Below, piece by piece: positions 21,652 through 33,701 of a stretch of DNA of 64,000 nucleotides (position 1 is its first letter; each line of letters opens with the position of its first letter). Both the position numbers and the translations under genes were made by a program. The notes under the pieces were generated by a model. It ran no database searches, was not told the DNA's origin, and saw nothing but the letters and a program-made list of their open reading frames with translations. The DNA is from Latrodectus hesperus (lineage: Eukaryota > Arthropoda > Arachnida > Araneae > Theridiidae), in contig CM075853.1 in assembly GCA_037975125.1 (NCBI GenBank), positions 33,843,113-33,907,112 on the forward strand, read 5' to 3'.

Positions 21652-22433
21652 CGACTTCTTGACATCATCACTCTTTCTTGGAGGACAGGACGCCTCCCAA
21701 AAGACTGGAAAAGAGCAACTGTAATTCCTATCAAGAATCCTGGCAAAAAGACTTGGGCTCCAAAAGATTTCAGTCCCATTGCATTAACTGGTACAGCTTG
21801 CAAAGTAATGGAGATAATGATTTTGACCAGATTTCAATACTTTTTAAACCGTATAAACTTAATGCCATGCGAACAGTTGGCTACAGAAAGGGCCACAGCA
21901 CTACCGATCAAATACTATTTTTCTGCCAAAGCATTATAGATGCACAAAATCTAAAGCCTACAAACCACACAACTGCTGCTCTTTTGGATCGTACGAAAGC
22001 TTTTGGCAGAGTTTGGTAGCATAAATTGTTAATTAAACAACATGACACCTTTAAGATTCGTGGCAATGCACTAGCGTGGATTTCGGATTTCCTAAATCAC
22101 AGATCCGTCAGAGCAAAACTTAACAAGACTCTTTCAAAACCAGTTAAGCAAGGTGTTCCTCAGGATTCAGTCCTTAGCCCTACGCTTTTCTCTTTATACT
22201 TAGCAGGCATCGAGAAAACACCTCCCACTGGAGTGCGTCTGGGTTTGTTTACTGACGACATCTTCGTCTGGTGCTCTAGTAATGATATAATTAAAATGGA
22301 AGGCTTTCTCAATAACACTCTCTCTGCTTTATCAAGATTTGCTTCGGAACATAAAATTTGTTTCAATCCTACCAAATCCATTGCCACATTCTTTACCACC
22401 GAAAAAAGTTATACAATTATCAGCCTAAGCTAA
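21652..22433 (+). pseudogene. LINE reverse transcriptase domain, partial and broken
   Basis: Would copy LINE RNA into DNA at a nicked target. Recognisable blocks run in order: RLLDIITLSWRTGRLPKDWK and then VIPIKNPGK from 21652 in one frame. After a frameshift come ALLDRTKAFGRVW (motif A, first Asp kept, second Asp of the usual KAFDRV replaced by Gly), a stop at 22017-22019, then HDTFKIRGNALAWISDFL, GVPQDSVLSPTLFSLYL (motif B) and LFTDDIFVWCSS (motif C, the catalytic Asp pair kept at 22254-22259). The Ala of the usual FADD box is Thr. One stop and at least one frameshift make it inactive, but decay is moderate. Confidence 0.88.
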
Positions 22434-22624
22434 AGAGATGGAAAACTAGGACTTCTCTTATGAGAAGCACCCTAAATACCTGGGTTATATCTTGGATCCT
22501 GAATGGGCAAGTAATAAGCATATAGAGCATATTGTCTCAAAGAGTAGGAAACGCTTAAATATTTTTTAAATACATAGCTGGAAAAAACTGGAGTGCCGAC
22601 GTATTCACTCTAAGAACTACATAT

Positions 22625-23908
22625 ATGGCACTCATTAGGCCCATCCTGGAGTATGGTTTTTGTATCTATTGCTGTGCCTCAGACTCTAACTTAAATAAAT
22701 TGGAAAGATTTCAACTAAGTGCTGCCAGAATTATTACTGAACTGAAGCGCAGCTGCCCCAAAGGAATATTCCTCTATAAAGCTAACTTACAACCGCTTCA
22801 AACTAGAAGAAAGGCTAACCTCACCAAATACTTTAACAAATTTTCCAGCTATGGCCAGCATAACATAACATCCATGAATCTAAACAAATGGCGCAACAAT
22901 CAGCGACTAAAGAAAAACAGCCCCTTTAGTCACGTTGAGCTTCTGCATTTACCTTCTTATAATGTTGAGTCTCACACCTTAAAATCATGCTTAAGTCTAG
23001 CAGAAAGACTCCCAAGAGTCCAATTTCACTTCAGTTTATCTACTTCAGCCAGAAAGAAAGACTTGATCCCAGCTCATCTTAAGCAGTTGGCACTGGAGGT
23101 TATTAATAAAATCCCGGATGACGCCAAAAAAATCTTAACAGATGGTAGTAAACTGAATGTTAACGCAGGCAGTGGTATCTACATTGAAAAAACAGGAGAA
23201 AAACTTTCCTACTTTCTCCGTAACCCTGATTCTTCCTCTGTTTTTAAAATTGAACTCATATCAATAGAACAAGGTCTTCATATTATTCGCAATGAATGTG
23301 ACTTCGGAGACCTCTGTATTCTTTCTGACAGTCGCAGCCCCCTTCAGCACCTTCAAAACTTGTTCAAAATTGGATATAAAACCAGCATTTCGATCCTTCT
23401 TCAGCTAAAAAATATCTCCAAGCTACATGATGTTCATTTACAGTGGATTCCATCCCACGTTGACATCTATGGCAATGAGCAATCGGATCACTTAGCCAAG
23501 CAGGACTGCAGCAATTCTCCACCTTCTCACACAGCCCTAACCTTTGCAGAACTTCATTCCAAAGTCATTTATGATATTTCGAAGGAATGGAGAAACCCAC
23601 CCAGGCACCATAGGTATGGGCACAGCGAACCTGGATCATCATTCAGTCTCAACTGCGAGAGAGCCACCCGAACTGCAATAGCAAGACTCAACAGTGGCCA
23701 CACAAAAACTCTCTCATTTTTAGAGGGAAGGAAGACCTACTCATTATGCACAAAATGGCGAGCCCAACAAGCCTCCCCTGAACATGTTTCTGACTGCATT
23801 GGGCTCACCAAGAAGGACCTTTATTCTTCCCCCCTTTTTGTATCAGATTTTCTTTGGGTCAGTGGTCTTATGGACGTTGTCTTACTTCGTCAGACAAAAG
23901 GAGGATAA
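22625..23908 (+). CDS. LINE C-terminal ORF with RNase H domain (partial)
   Basis: An open frame of 427 codons, in a different frame from the RT piece. The ATG is internal to the original polyprotein (MALIRPILEYGF is the usual thumb-region block), so it is not a natural start. The RNase H domain spans about residues 168-300 with the four acidic catalytic residues present: D173 in ILTDGSK, E210 in FKIELISIEQG, D235 in ILSDSRS and D288 in NEQSDHLAK. It also has the WIPSHVDIYGNEQ block. Near the end, CTKWRAQQASPEHVSDC resembles a LINE C-terminal zinc motif in which one expected Cys is Trp. RNase H removes the RNA strand during cDNA synthesis. Without an RT in frame this piece is not functional. 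Confidence 0.85.
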   Translation: MALIRPILEYGFCIYCCASDSNLNKLERFQLSAARIITELKRSCPKGIFLYKANLQPLQTRRKANLTKYFNKFSSYGQHNITSMNLNKWRNNQRLKKNSPFSHVELLHLPSYNVESHTLKSCLSLAERLPRVQFHFSLSTSARKKDLIPAHLKQLALEVINKIPDDAKKILTDGSKLNVNAGSGIYIEKTGEKLSYFLRNPDSSSVFKIELISIEQGLHIIRNECDFGDLCILSDSRSPLQHLQNLFKIGYKTSISILLQLKNISKLHDVHLQWIPSHVDIYGNEQSDHLAKQDCSNSPPSHTALTFAELHSKVIYDISKEWRNPPRHHRYGHSEPGSSFSLNCERATRTAIARLNSGHTKTLSFLEGRKTYSLCTKWRAQQASPEHVSDCIGLTKKDLYSSPLFVSDFLWVSGLMDVVLLRQTKGG

Positions 23909-23919
23909 TCCACAACAAC

Positions 23920-23929
23920 ATTTTTAAGG
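23920..23929. repeat. Target-site duplication of LINE, right copy
   Basis: ATTTTTAAGG, identical to 21636-21645, directly after the CACAACAAC 3' end. Confidence 0.75.
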
Positions 23930-25678
23930 ATGGGTTACCTAAATATTTTTATTTTGTGAAACAATTGAGATAAAAACTAAAGTTCGAACGATAACAAATT
24001 AAAAACAAATTAATCGAACTGAAACTTTTTCTCAATGCAAATGAACATAATAATTAGTTAAATGGATACATTACGTCATTTAGGTTTATATTGTGCCAAA
24101 AAAATTCCAATAATGTATTTATGTTAGAATTTATTATAGCATTTAAAATTTTTTATTTTCAAAATCGTTGTGTTTTAATGAACTTCTTCAAACACAGAAC
24201 TAGAAATTGAAAATGGATGAAATTTCCATTTGATTAATATGAGTTGTTTTAAATAATATTTATGTAGCAGTATTGATTACTTAAATATTAAGAAATAAAA
24301 GTTTATCTGATTTCAGGAAAAGAAATAATAATTCCCTAATAGATTAACTTAGGAAATCTCAATAATAAGCTTTTAAACCGTACTTTTAAGTCTTCAAATC
24401 TGGCTTCTTAATAATATAAGTACATTATGTGCAATCTCTTTCCAAAAAGAAAAAAAAAGATAAAAGAAATCATATAAATGCTAACTGTATTCATTTTCGA
24501 TAACACAGAATTTTCATTTGCACTGTACAAAATATAGGAAAGTATATTTTGTACTATGCAAATTGTATTGCTTTGTTGTAAATATTGGAAAGAAATAATT
24601 CAATTATTTTCAAATGTAAATAAAAATAAGAAAATTTATTGGAAAAAATAAAACATAAGCATATGATGAAAACATTTGCTCAAAATACAGCAGGCAGATG
24701 TATTTATCTACCGCAAGAAGGGATTAACAATTGAAAAGAAAGATGTCGGTATTTTATCAGAATAATAAATTTGTAATAGTTATGTGTAATAGTTATGTGC
24801 TTATTGTTTTGACCAAATTATTTAATGTAACAAAATAGTAAATACATTGATTATTTCATAATATTTATGTGTTTTTTGTCAAAACAATAAGCAAATCTGT
24901 AAATTCTTGTGACAAATTGCAATTAGTTATATTAATTTTGATAAAGTATTATTCACAAAAATGCAAGTGTACACATTAAATGATGAACATTCTCCAGGTT
25001 AAAAATGGGATGCGCTTAAGTAAAGCAATTAAATTTAAAAATTACCTTACTCTATTGAATTCTTGTCGTTTGGATTAAATTATACATAACATTTTAATTT
25101 CAAATTTGTCTCATTTGTTTTAAATTGAAAATTTTCTAAACTTAAATGTACTGATTAAATTTGTTTAATGATTTATTTTATCTCTAGAAATGTTATATTA
25201 TGCCAAATACACTTGTGAAAGAAATGTTTTATAAATTTTTATGATATGCGAAATAAACTAAAGAAAAGGAAGTGATTAGATCAATTTCCAAACAATTTTA
25301 TAATCAAGTAGAAATATTTTTGGGAAATAGTTTACACACAAAGAGAAAAATTCTTATAAATTAAATAATATTTACTATATGACCTACAGAAAAAAAGCGA
25401 GATTGATCATATAATATTCTGTAATTACACTGTAATTATTTTTAGATTCTTAATAGTATTCTTGATGGAATTTCTAATATAGCTTAATCGAATTAAAAAT
25501 ATGTAGATATTTTAATTCTAACTATTGTAGTCAACAAATTTCAAATAATATTTTTTGTTTCAATTGTTAAATAAATATTTATTCCTATTATTTATATACA
25601 CATAGTTTTTTTTTCTAAATTATACTTGATTTTATAATAAACTTAAAATTATGCATGAATTTATTTTACCATTAAGCC
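23930..25678. other. AT-rich background with two small hairpins
   Basis: No coding region seen. A perfect 12-bp inverted repeat with a 6-nt loop lies at 24525-24554 (GTACAAAATATA). A perfect 15-bp inverted repeat (GCTTATTGTTTTGAC at 24799-24813, partner 24878-24892) encloses about 64 bp and may be a small MITE remnant. A direct repeat TAATAGTTATGTG occurs twice just before it. Confidence 0.6.
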
Positions 25679-25688
25679 CAAGAAGTGT

Positions 25689-25997
25689 TGTTGTTGCTCC
25701 AGTTTGTACTTCCAGTTTGTACCTAACCCTGAGTTTGACCGTGCCAATTGGATGGAACTAGCTGGGTAAGGTTCTTCAGAATTCAGAAGCTAGGACCAAT
25801 CAAAAGAACCCACAATTTTTTTTACCTAACATCTCTAGAGGTTATCACTTCATTTGAAGGACATTGTGACCACGGCATTTTAAAGAACCACTTTCTTTAG
25901 TGAACAGGACTGTTTTTCAATTAAGTCAAGATTAAAACTCACTACTTTCAATTAATGAGAACGATGCCATAACCAGAATGTCTCACGAGATCCTGAA
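25689..25997 (-). mobile_element. tRNA-derived SINE, family 2, copy 1
   Basis: A base-balanced block whose minus strand reads from GATCTCGTGAGACATTC to GGAGCAACAACAAC. It aligns with 55192-55446 over several blocks, including GCATCGTTCTCATTAA, CACAATGT followed by TCC and an ATGAAGTGATA-type stretch, and the CTTCTGAATTC region. The pol III B-box region is decayed here (AGTTTTAATCTTGAC). The flanks CAAGAAGTGT (25679-25688) and CAAGCAGTGT (25998-26007) could be a target-site duplication with one mismatch. The CAA tail matches the LINE 3' end type seen at 23910-23919. Confidence 0.72.
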
Positions 25998-26007
25998 CAA
26001 GCAGTGT

Positions 26008-26569
26008 GTGTATGTATATACTTTTCTGCTCATTTTTACTTGTGTCTTTGAATTTCACATTTTTATGTACTGAACACTTTCCACAAATTTTAAATCACAA
26101 CGTTATTAATTTACAAAAATTTACAATATAATAAGAAATTGTAATTTTCCCCAGCAAAAAAATTTACATGTAAGAATTTTTGATTGCTTTCAAAACAATT
26201 CGTAAAATATTACTTTTACATTGTTAAAAATATTAAAGTCTCTCAATATACTGATTTTCTAAGCAATATATTTAAATAAACACATAAAAACTATTTACAT
26301 AAATAGTATTTTTTCCCTCAAGTAGTAAGAGAGCTTCATATGGCATTGTTTTCAAGCATTACTTTTTAATTAAAATAACACATTCAAGAAACACACTTAA
26401 AAAGATGTTTTTTAATTTGTGTAGTTTTAGTATTAAAGGAACAATCTAACGTTTGTGATAAAGAACTGTTTGTTTACTTCTAAAAAATTTTATCTACATT
26501 TATAGCATTGCAATTCTAATAACATGTGATTCAAACAAAAATATATATCATTTTATTCTTCCCACCAGA
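26008..26569. other. AT-rich background, no gene seen
   Basis: Nothing supportable on either strand. Confidence 0.6.
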
Positions 26570-26830
26570 ATAACAAATGAAGTTTCTTAAGAATTATTTT
26601 TGTAACATCTTCACAGAAATAGGACATGTTTTGATAAAATCATAAAAAATGATGATGTTAAAGCATGTGAACAGAATTTAGATAATGTAACTTCAGTTTT
26701 ATTATTCATGTTCACAGCAAATAATTTTCTTGATTATTTTTCTGAATCCATCACGTATATTTTTGAAACAATTTATTTTTTCAAGCGTTTTAACATTAAA
26801 TTCTAATTATTTTTGAAAAAGTGTTATCCT
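26570..26830. repeat. Diverged unidentified repeat, copy 1
   Basis: Shares ordered blocks with 29795-30030. These are CACCAGAATA near the start, ATGAACAGAATTTA-like (GTGAACAGAATTTAGATAA here), a TCTGAATCCATCAC block matching TCAGAATCTATCAC, and a following GTATTTTTG block. Order and spacing are preserved over about 240 bp, so this is one diverged repeat, not chance. No coding content or termini are recognised. Confidence 0.55.
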
Positions 26831-28450
26831 GGAATTTTTCTAAATTTGTAGTTGAAAACTTAATTATTTATGTGGAGGATATAAGGATAGTTTGTGAAGT
26901 ATATTTCTTGTTTTAAGAGAAACGCTATTTAATTAACGAATTATAAAAATTGTTTCTTATGTTTTCTACTTAGTCATGATATTAAAACATTTGCTTAAAA
27001 TTAATAAGTTATTTTTAGAAAATTGTGTGCTAATTTTCCAAAAAGTCTTAGAAGAAAGAAACAAGTATGGCTTTAAAATTACTTTATTGATTTTAACTTT
27101 ATGCTCGCATTTTAATAAGAATTGTGACAGGAAATGTGTTAAGCATTTTAATTTTTTAAGAAATAAGTAAATTATCAATAAAAAATTTTTTAGCTTCACC
27201 ATGAACAATTTTAATATTAATGCCGTACTTTCTTAAAGCTATTTTTTGCAACATTTAATATGTGGTACTGAAATATGTCTGTAATTATCAAATTATAATA
27301 TTTAATCAAAATATATTGAATGTGCATTATATTACGAATGATTAATTAAAATCTAAATTTTTAATTCACATTTTCATTATGTAATTTATGTACGTGTTTT
27401 TCAAATGTAAAATTTATAATTAATGCATTGTAATGGTAATTTGAATTTATTTGTATTACTCTGAAAATGAAAAAAAAAGAACATAAAATATATCGATGTA
27501 TTTTTTCTCATGAATGAATCATAATTTAATTAGGTTAACTGTTTCCTTGAATTGAAGACATTAGTTTTGAAATCCTTATATTTTTAGCAAAAAAAAAAAT
27601 AATAAATTACCTTATGTTAAATTATTTTCCCAGAAAGAACAAAAGCTATCTTTCCAGCCATCGTTGGTGTCTTATATTGGATAGTAGAGGCTCTTCGCTG
27701 TTTGGTCGTTTGGCTCTTTGGTTTTCGCTGTCTTGTAGATTGCGAAATGACAGTATTGTCCTTTACCAGCCAAATGTTATATTATAAGAAATATAAAAAT
27801 TAATTTCTACTATTTTCTTATGTATGGTTTTCAAATAATTCCTTGTCCTTTCACTGTCAGTCATCTCTTTTATAGACAAACAACTAACTAATTTCTTATT
27901 CGTTTTGTAAAAAAAAATGAACTATTGACCGATTCTCTTGTGCATTTTTTTATTTGGTTAATCACTTAATTTTGATGTTGGTACACAATTTGACTTTATG
28001 GAGATATTTCTTTTATCAAGAGTTCCTGACTAATATAGCTTTTTAAGACTGAAAAGGATACTAATATATTTCCATTGGAACTGGTAGCCAAAATATTAAC
28101 CATTCAGCAGCTTTTTTTTTGTCAGTTGAAATTTATATATGATGAATTTAATGCAGAAATAATGTACATCCAATAAATTTAAAAAAAAAACTAATTTGTT
28201 TCCGATATAAACTTAGAAATAGTATTTATAATTTTCTGAATAATTACTGAGATTAGCATTATTTATACTTATAATCTCGAAGGCAAAGCTTATGTTAACA
28301 TTAAAATTATAAATTTTAGAATTACTAATTTAGATAATACCTTTGCATACAAAAACTTGCAGATTTTATTTCTTACAAATTAAATAATGGCGAGAAAAAA
28401 GTTAAAAATAATTTTTTAAAAGTATTACTTTTCTATAATAAAAATTTATT
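26831..28450. other. AT-rich background with one base-balanced islet
   Basis: Mostly featureless. At about 27645-27775 there is a less AT-rich patch (GCTCTTCGCTGTTTGGTCG, then TTGGTTTTCGCTGTC) that looks like a fragment of an inserted repeat, but I see no boundary or motif. The overlapping frames at 26966-27208 and 26976-27170 are unsupported. Confidence 0.5.
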
Positions 28451-28454
28451 TCCT

Positions 28455-28640
28455 TTTGTAGGTACTTGCCTTCTGTTCAACAGTTCGAGGGTTCAAATCC
28501 CACCTTGAGAATGATTATTCGTAGTGGTTCGGAATACGCTTTAAGCCTTATTAGTCGTTGTCTAACTAGCCCTCATGTGCAAAAAATGACCGTTGACCTA
28601 CAAACGAACCACGCCTATTTTCATTTGATTTTATTGCAAA
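28455..28640 (+). mobile_element. SINE-like fragment with pol III B box
   Basis: GGTTCAAATCC at 28490-28500 matches the tRNA B-box consensus exactly and sits in GAGGGTTCAAATCCCACC, a T-arm-like context. It is followed by about 130 bp of base-balanced sequence. No A box is visible upstream at the right distance and no direct repeats flank the block, so this is a 5'-damaged or diverged SINE rather than a tRNA gene. The 61-codon frame over it is incidental. Confidence 0.45.
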
Positions 28641-28859
28641 TGGTATTATAAATTTAAATCTATCCCTAAAATATAAGCCTTAAATGTGCACAAAATTCTA
28701 ATTTCACTTTTATTGCTTCAAAAAATTGAATTATAATATTATTGAATTATAAATTATAAGAGCATTATTACTATAAGAGCATTATTACGGCTTGATTTCC
28801 ATGGTATTTTTACATTAATATTTTGAATTGTGAATGCTCGATAATATGTGCAATATTTA

Positions 28860-28861
<2 letters not shown>

Positions 28862-28910
<49 letters not shown>
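28862..28910. repeat. (TA)n microsatellite
   Basis: Uninterrupted TA tract of about 49 bp. Confidence 0.97.
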
Positions 28911-28912
<2 letters not shown>

Positions 28913-29794
28913 TTTTTAAAACAATTAATTTAAAAAAAATGTTTTTTTTTATTTTTAAAACGGTTCTACTTTTGAAATTAAACTTTGTTCAGATATTTTC
29001 TATCAGTAAATTTAATGAATTAATGTAATTTTAAAGATTAGCAATAGAAAGATGATTAAAAAAAGTGTTGTTGTTTTCTTATAACATTTTCATATAACGC
29101 TTTTGCCTTTGGCAGTGCGAATTAAGTCAATAGGGAACATCTTTCGTTTGGATCAGAGCACCATGAAGGTGAAAGTACGACTTTTCTCTTTTTATTTTTT
29201 ATAAGTGATAAAACATTAAAATGTTGTAGTAGTAGAAAGAAGAATCATGTAATCTAAAGACATGATGCAATTTCCCCAATTATAATTAATAATGTGCGAT
29301 TATTGCAATAAAGCTAAAATTTCACTTTTTCATAACATGGAAATTTTTTCATAACAACTTTTTCATAACAGAATATGTAAAGAATCTGGAGCAATTTCCT
29401 AATATTTCTTAACAATATAATTTTTCAATGGTAAAAATATTTTTCTAATTTATATTGTGACTTTTAATATAAAATTATTGAGAATTCTTTATTTAATAAT
29501 AATGTAGTTGTGGGTGACATATAAACTGAATTTCATCGATAAGGATTTTTCCTCTCCCGCAACTAAATAGATGTATTATAATGTTATTTTTTTCTTTTTG
29601 AGTAAAAGCTCTCTCCAAACTTCAACCCACGTGAAGAAATAAAACAAAAGGAATGGAATTTTATTTAGACGCTTCTGAATTAATAATCAATATTTTTTTG
29701 ATATAGAATTCGTCTAAAGCATTTTATTTACATTTACACAGTATAAATCTGATAATTTTATTCGAACAAATTGTATTACTTCAGTGCCTTCACC
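28911..29794. other. AT-rich background
   Basis: No gene seen. TTTTTCATAACA occurs three times in slightly varied form between 29325 and 29371. Confidence 0.55.
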
Positions 29795-30030
29795 AGAATA
29801 CTAAATAAAACTCTTTAGAAATATTTTTTATATAGTTTTCAGAAAAAGTGAAATTTTTCATGATAGCACTATAAAAAATGCTAATAAGCAAAAGACATGA
29901 ACAGAATTTAAAACATGCAACCTCAATTCAATTACTTTATTTACCACAGGGAACATCAAGTATTTTTCAGAATCTATCACATTTGTATTTTTGCCACGAT
30001 TTGATGTTAAATCCCACTTATTTGTAGAAA
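29795..30030. repeat. Diverged unidentified repeat, copy 2
   Basis: Same orientation as 26570-26830, about 3.2 kb away. Shared blocks include CACCAGAATA, ATGAACAGAATTTAAAAC and TTTTTCAGAATCTATCAC. It is either an old local duplication or two copies of a dispersed family. Confidence 0.55.
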
Positions 30031-33000
30031 GGATTTCAAGGTAAATTTTTTTAAGTTTTTTTTTAAATTTTAAGCTGTTATTTAAGACATTTGACTAGAA
30101 ACCGTTATTTGCTAACAAGATTTTGCTTATGCAGTTTTTAACCACACCACAAATTGATGTTTATAAAAATGTTTTAATACTTTTCCTATTTTTAATTTCA
30201 TAGTGTTCACACCAAATTTGAAACACACAGTACAAATAAATGCTTCATAAATATGAGTTTCCTTTAATTTTTATTACAATTTCACTAAATATATTCACTC
30301 TATATGACGTTTCTTGAAACAAAAAAATCGTTCTCTAGAATACTTCAACACCAATATTTTACAAAAAGGATTGAAGTTATTATAAAAATTCTATCCCATA
30401 TATAACTCATATTCTTAAAGATCTTTATTAGTGGCATTTTTATCAACATTTAATTTATTATTTAAACTGAATTAAATATTTTATAATAAAAATGATACAA
30501 TAAAAGAATAATTATTTATACAAGAAACATAGTTTCTCTAGTTAGCTAAAATGATAGCTATAAGTGGTTCTCAGTACAATTGGAAGACATTATTTCTGAG
30601 TTCAGCTGAAGTTTCAGAAAGTTTTTAATATGTCTTACAAATCTACGTAGTTTTAAAGTGGATATCATTTTATAGAAATACATATACCTTAAATGTTGAA
30701 GTTGAAATTGGAAAGTAAAGGAAATTTTCTGTGCTACACTTCCTTATTTATCAGCATGTATAATGTATAAGCGCATTTAATGAATAGAAATTATGTACAG
30801 TAATTGCATTCCTCAATAATTATTTTCTTAAGAAAAATTTTTTATTTCCTTGAATATTGCAATTTAATATGCACATAATAAAATTTCCTATTTCGCATTT
30901 ACATATTAAAATTGTCTTAAAACCTCCAATAAAAATTCTGTTTCATTTTATGGTGAATATTTTTATATATTCTTCAACTTTAATGATTGTAAAAAACACT
31001 TTTTTTGGAAATAAACGAATTGCAGCACGGTAAGATTCATTTAAATATTACCGTCGAAAACAATACCGGATTTCATCATTTCTAAATAAGATTAGAAGTA
31101 ATTTATTTTAATTATTTTAGAATTTTATGATGCTGAAATTTAATAACTCCTTTTATATAAGTGCTATTAAAGTGTATTTTGAAACGTACTTATACGTTAC
31201 AATTAATTAAGTTAGTTTAAATAAATGAAAATTAAGTTTATTTAAAATTATGCTATTTCTATTTTTTTCTTGGTGGATGAATCATAATATTCATTTCGGA
31301 TATTTGATCATTAAATTTATATGCAGAAAATAAATATAGGCTTAAATTTGAGAAATTTGTTAACTATTTTATTTCTTTTTCCTTGTTCATTTAGACATGT
31401 ACAAGCTAAATTATGCTGTATTTTTATAAAGAAATATTATGATATTTAGGAGAAAATTATTTATGTTATTATGTGTTTATATAATTAAAACTTTGTACCT
31501 GATACAGTCATTTTTACAGTTTACAAAATGCTTAAACTTATCGAATCTTTAAACTTCAGTTTAAAAATATTCACTTATGTAAATCGGAAATAACGCTTCA
31601 AAGGCTTCTTAACTTATCAGATTAGAAGGAATCAGAATGCTTACCTTTTAAGCCATAAAGTAAATTAAAATAGTTCTGTCAATTGTTAAAACCAAAAAAA
31701 CTAAATATCCAGTAAGTTATTATTTATAATTGGCAAAGCTAATCTTTTTCTCTTTGCTTAATTTAAAGTTATTATAATTAATCTTTATCACATTGAAATT
31801 TATTCCTTAAATACATGTGAAAACTCAAGTAATTTTGAGATCTAATAAGGAAATGAAAAACATAGTGGTAAATATATCACATTCATTTTGGTTTAGTGAT
31901 GAAAAAAACAATTTAAAAAAACTATAAGCTCTTAAACAAAAGGAGGATTTATTGTTAATGATATTTTTATTGATAAAGGATTTCAAGTAATCATTGATTT
32001 GTGAAATGAGTTATGATTTGATTAAAATATAATTACAAAATTAGTTTACTTTTTCTGAAAATTTGCGCAGGTTTCTTCAGTTTGTTATTAAATTGTTATA
32101 AATCCTTATCGTTTTAATACCATAAATATTTTCTTTACATCGTAGAATTCGCTAAAAAAATTAATATTATAAAGCAAAATGTGTTACGTGTGGTAAGGAC
32201 CTCTGTTTGTAACGTTGCAGTGCATAACCTAGAAATGGTTTCTTTGTTGTTAAAATTAACCTGTATTCATTTTAACATTAGTATCTGCAACCGAATTTTT
32301 TCTTTTTTTTAAAGAAATTATACAGATAAAATTGGTAGTTTTAGTTATATTTATAGTTACTGACTTAAAATTTTAGATTTCTACAATTATCCTTTTCTTA
32401 TTCAACAGATATTACACAAAAAATTCAAATTGTTTCCTAAACAACACAATTTGACAGCAGATTTTAAAATAATCATTCTAAGAATTCTGCAATTATCGAA
32501 AAAATATATGTTTTCAGTTTTAAATTACACAGACAGTAATTTATGACATAAATTTCACAAGTATTTTCCTTTGAGAACACAGATAACTTCAAAATAATCT
32601 AATCTCCTTTCCTTCGCTTAAGTAAACCTTCTAAGTTTTAGTTGTGGACGAGCTGTCACATCTTCCTAGAGAACAATGGGTAATCCTTCCATCTACTAAT
32701 ATCTTAATTCAATTATTCTGTTAGTGTTATGTTCATACTCACAGCCAGTATGTGTACGTGTAATTTGGTTGAGTGCTAAAGGAAAAATTTAAAAGTCATT
32801 TTACTCCGAGCCTGATGTTCAGTATGAGTTAAAAACTCATTAAATAGCTTTCTTCACTGTAAGAAATCAAATTTTATTCTGTTGAACCCCTATTATAAAT
32901 TATGTATATTTATGTAGTTGAATATATAATATATATTTATGTAGTTGAATATATATAAATTCCTTATCTATTGAATAATAATATTTTAAACAAATCTTTA

Positions 33001-33298
33001 AAATTGTGATTTAACATAATTAAAAAAGTTTCAATATTTAATTTTTAAAATGTATCTCAATAATTATGAGGTAGGAAATTAACTGAATAATACCTTCTAA
33101 TATGGAATGAAATTTTTTTAAAATATTAAAGTATGAATAAATTATGATGAATAATTTTTCTTCAAATATGATGAATAAATACATAACTGCATTTAAAATT
33201 GAAAGAATGGGTTTTTGTTAATATAAATTATAAAACTAATACAAATCAATCCAAAAGACGATATACATTAAACTTAAAATAAACACTCTAATGGCAAA
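30031..33298. other. AT-rich desert
   Basis: No gene or transposon seen. A roughly 28-bp tandem pair containing TATTTATGTAGTTGAATATA lies at about 32908-32957. Confidence 0.55.
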
Positions 33299-33315
33299 CA
33301 ATATATATATATATA
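33299..33315. repeat. Short (AT)n tract left of the DD41D transposon
   Basis: The remaining left part of a TA microsatellite interrupted by the transposon; the last TA (33314-33315) is one half of the target duplication. Confidence 0.85.
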
Positions 33316-33592
33316 CAGGGTGATTATAAAAAAAACTTTGCCAACATCTGCACTTCTAGCGTCCATTCTATTTAACCGATCAAGATGATATTTCAAATAT
33401 AGTTCTTTTGAGATATGCGCTCGAGATTCTGTGAATGGTAACACAGTGGCCCTCGCGGTTACAGTTATAGTGACAGAAACTCGAAATTTTCGAATGGCAA
33501 CGCCTACTTTTTACCATCGCAAAATGTTCAGCACATGCGAAAACCCTAAATAGCGTTGAAACGGTACCGATATGTCCGAAAACCGACGTGTT
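33316..33592 (+). repeat. Left 277-bp TIR of DD41D transposon
   Basis: Pairs with 34971-35246. Differences seen are one A in a poly-A run, single substitutions near 33439, 33517 and 33545, and a small cluster near 33576-33584. A 118-codon minus-strand frame crossing it is an artefact. Confidence 0.94.
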
Positions 33593-33691
33593 ATACACAT
33601 ACAAACAGTTCTTCAAGGCGCACGGAGGAATAATGCATACGACAGAGACAAAGACACTGCTCAATGATGAGAACACATAGAGAAAAAAATC

Positions 33692-33697
33692 TTTATT
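33692..33697 (-). terminator. Polyadenylation signal AATAAA of transposase gene
   Basis: On the minus strand AATAAA lies a few bases after the transposase TGA stop (33702-33704). This is a canonical poly(A) signal and a very compact 3' end. Confidence 0.6.
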
Positions 33698-33701
33698 AAT
33701 T

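Larger units (their letters stand above)
21646..23919 (+). mobile_element. 5'-truncated non-LTR retrotransposon (LINE) with RT and RNase H
   Basis: The 2,274-bp insert is bracketed by a perfect 10-bp repeat. It begins inside the reverse transcriptase domain, so the 5' UTR, ORF1, endonuclease and most finger motifs are missing. This is the normal outcome of incomplete target-primed reverse transcription. It ends just after the ORF with GGATAATCCACAACAAC, a short CAA-type 3' end rather than poly(A). RNase H after the RT places it with the I/Jockey-type LINEs of arthropods that carry RNase H; the exact clade is not resolved. Confidence 0.88.

Noticed and set aside
28466..28651. A 61-codon plus-strand ORF starting MPSVQQFEGSNPTLRM
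   Set aside because: It runs over the pol III B box of a SINE-like fragment; the GSNPTL-type reading is a common accident of translated tRNA T-arms.
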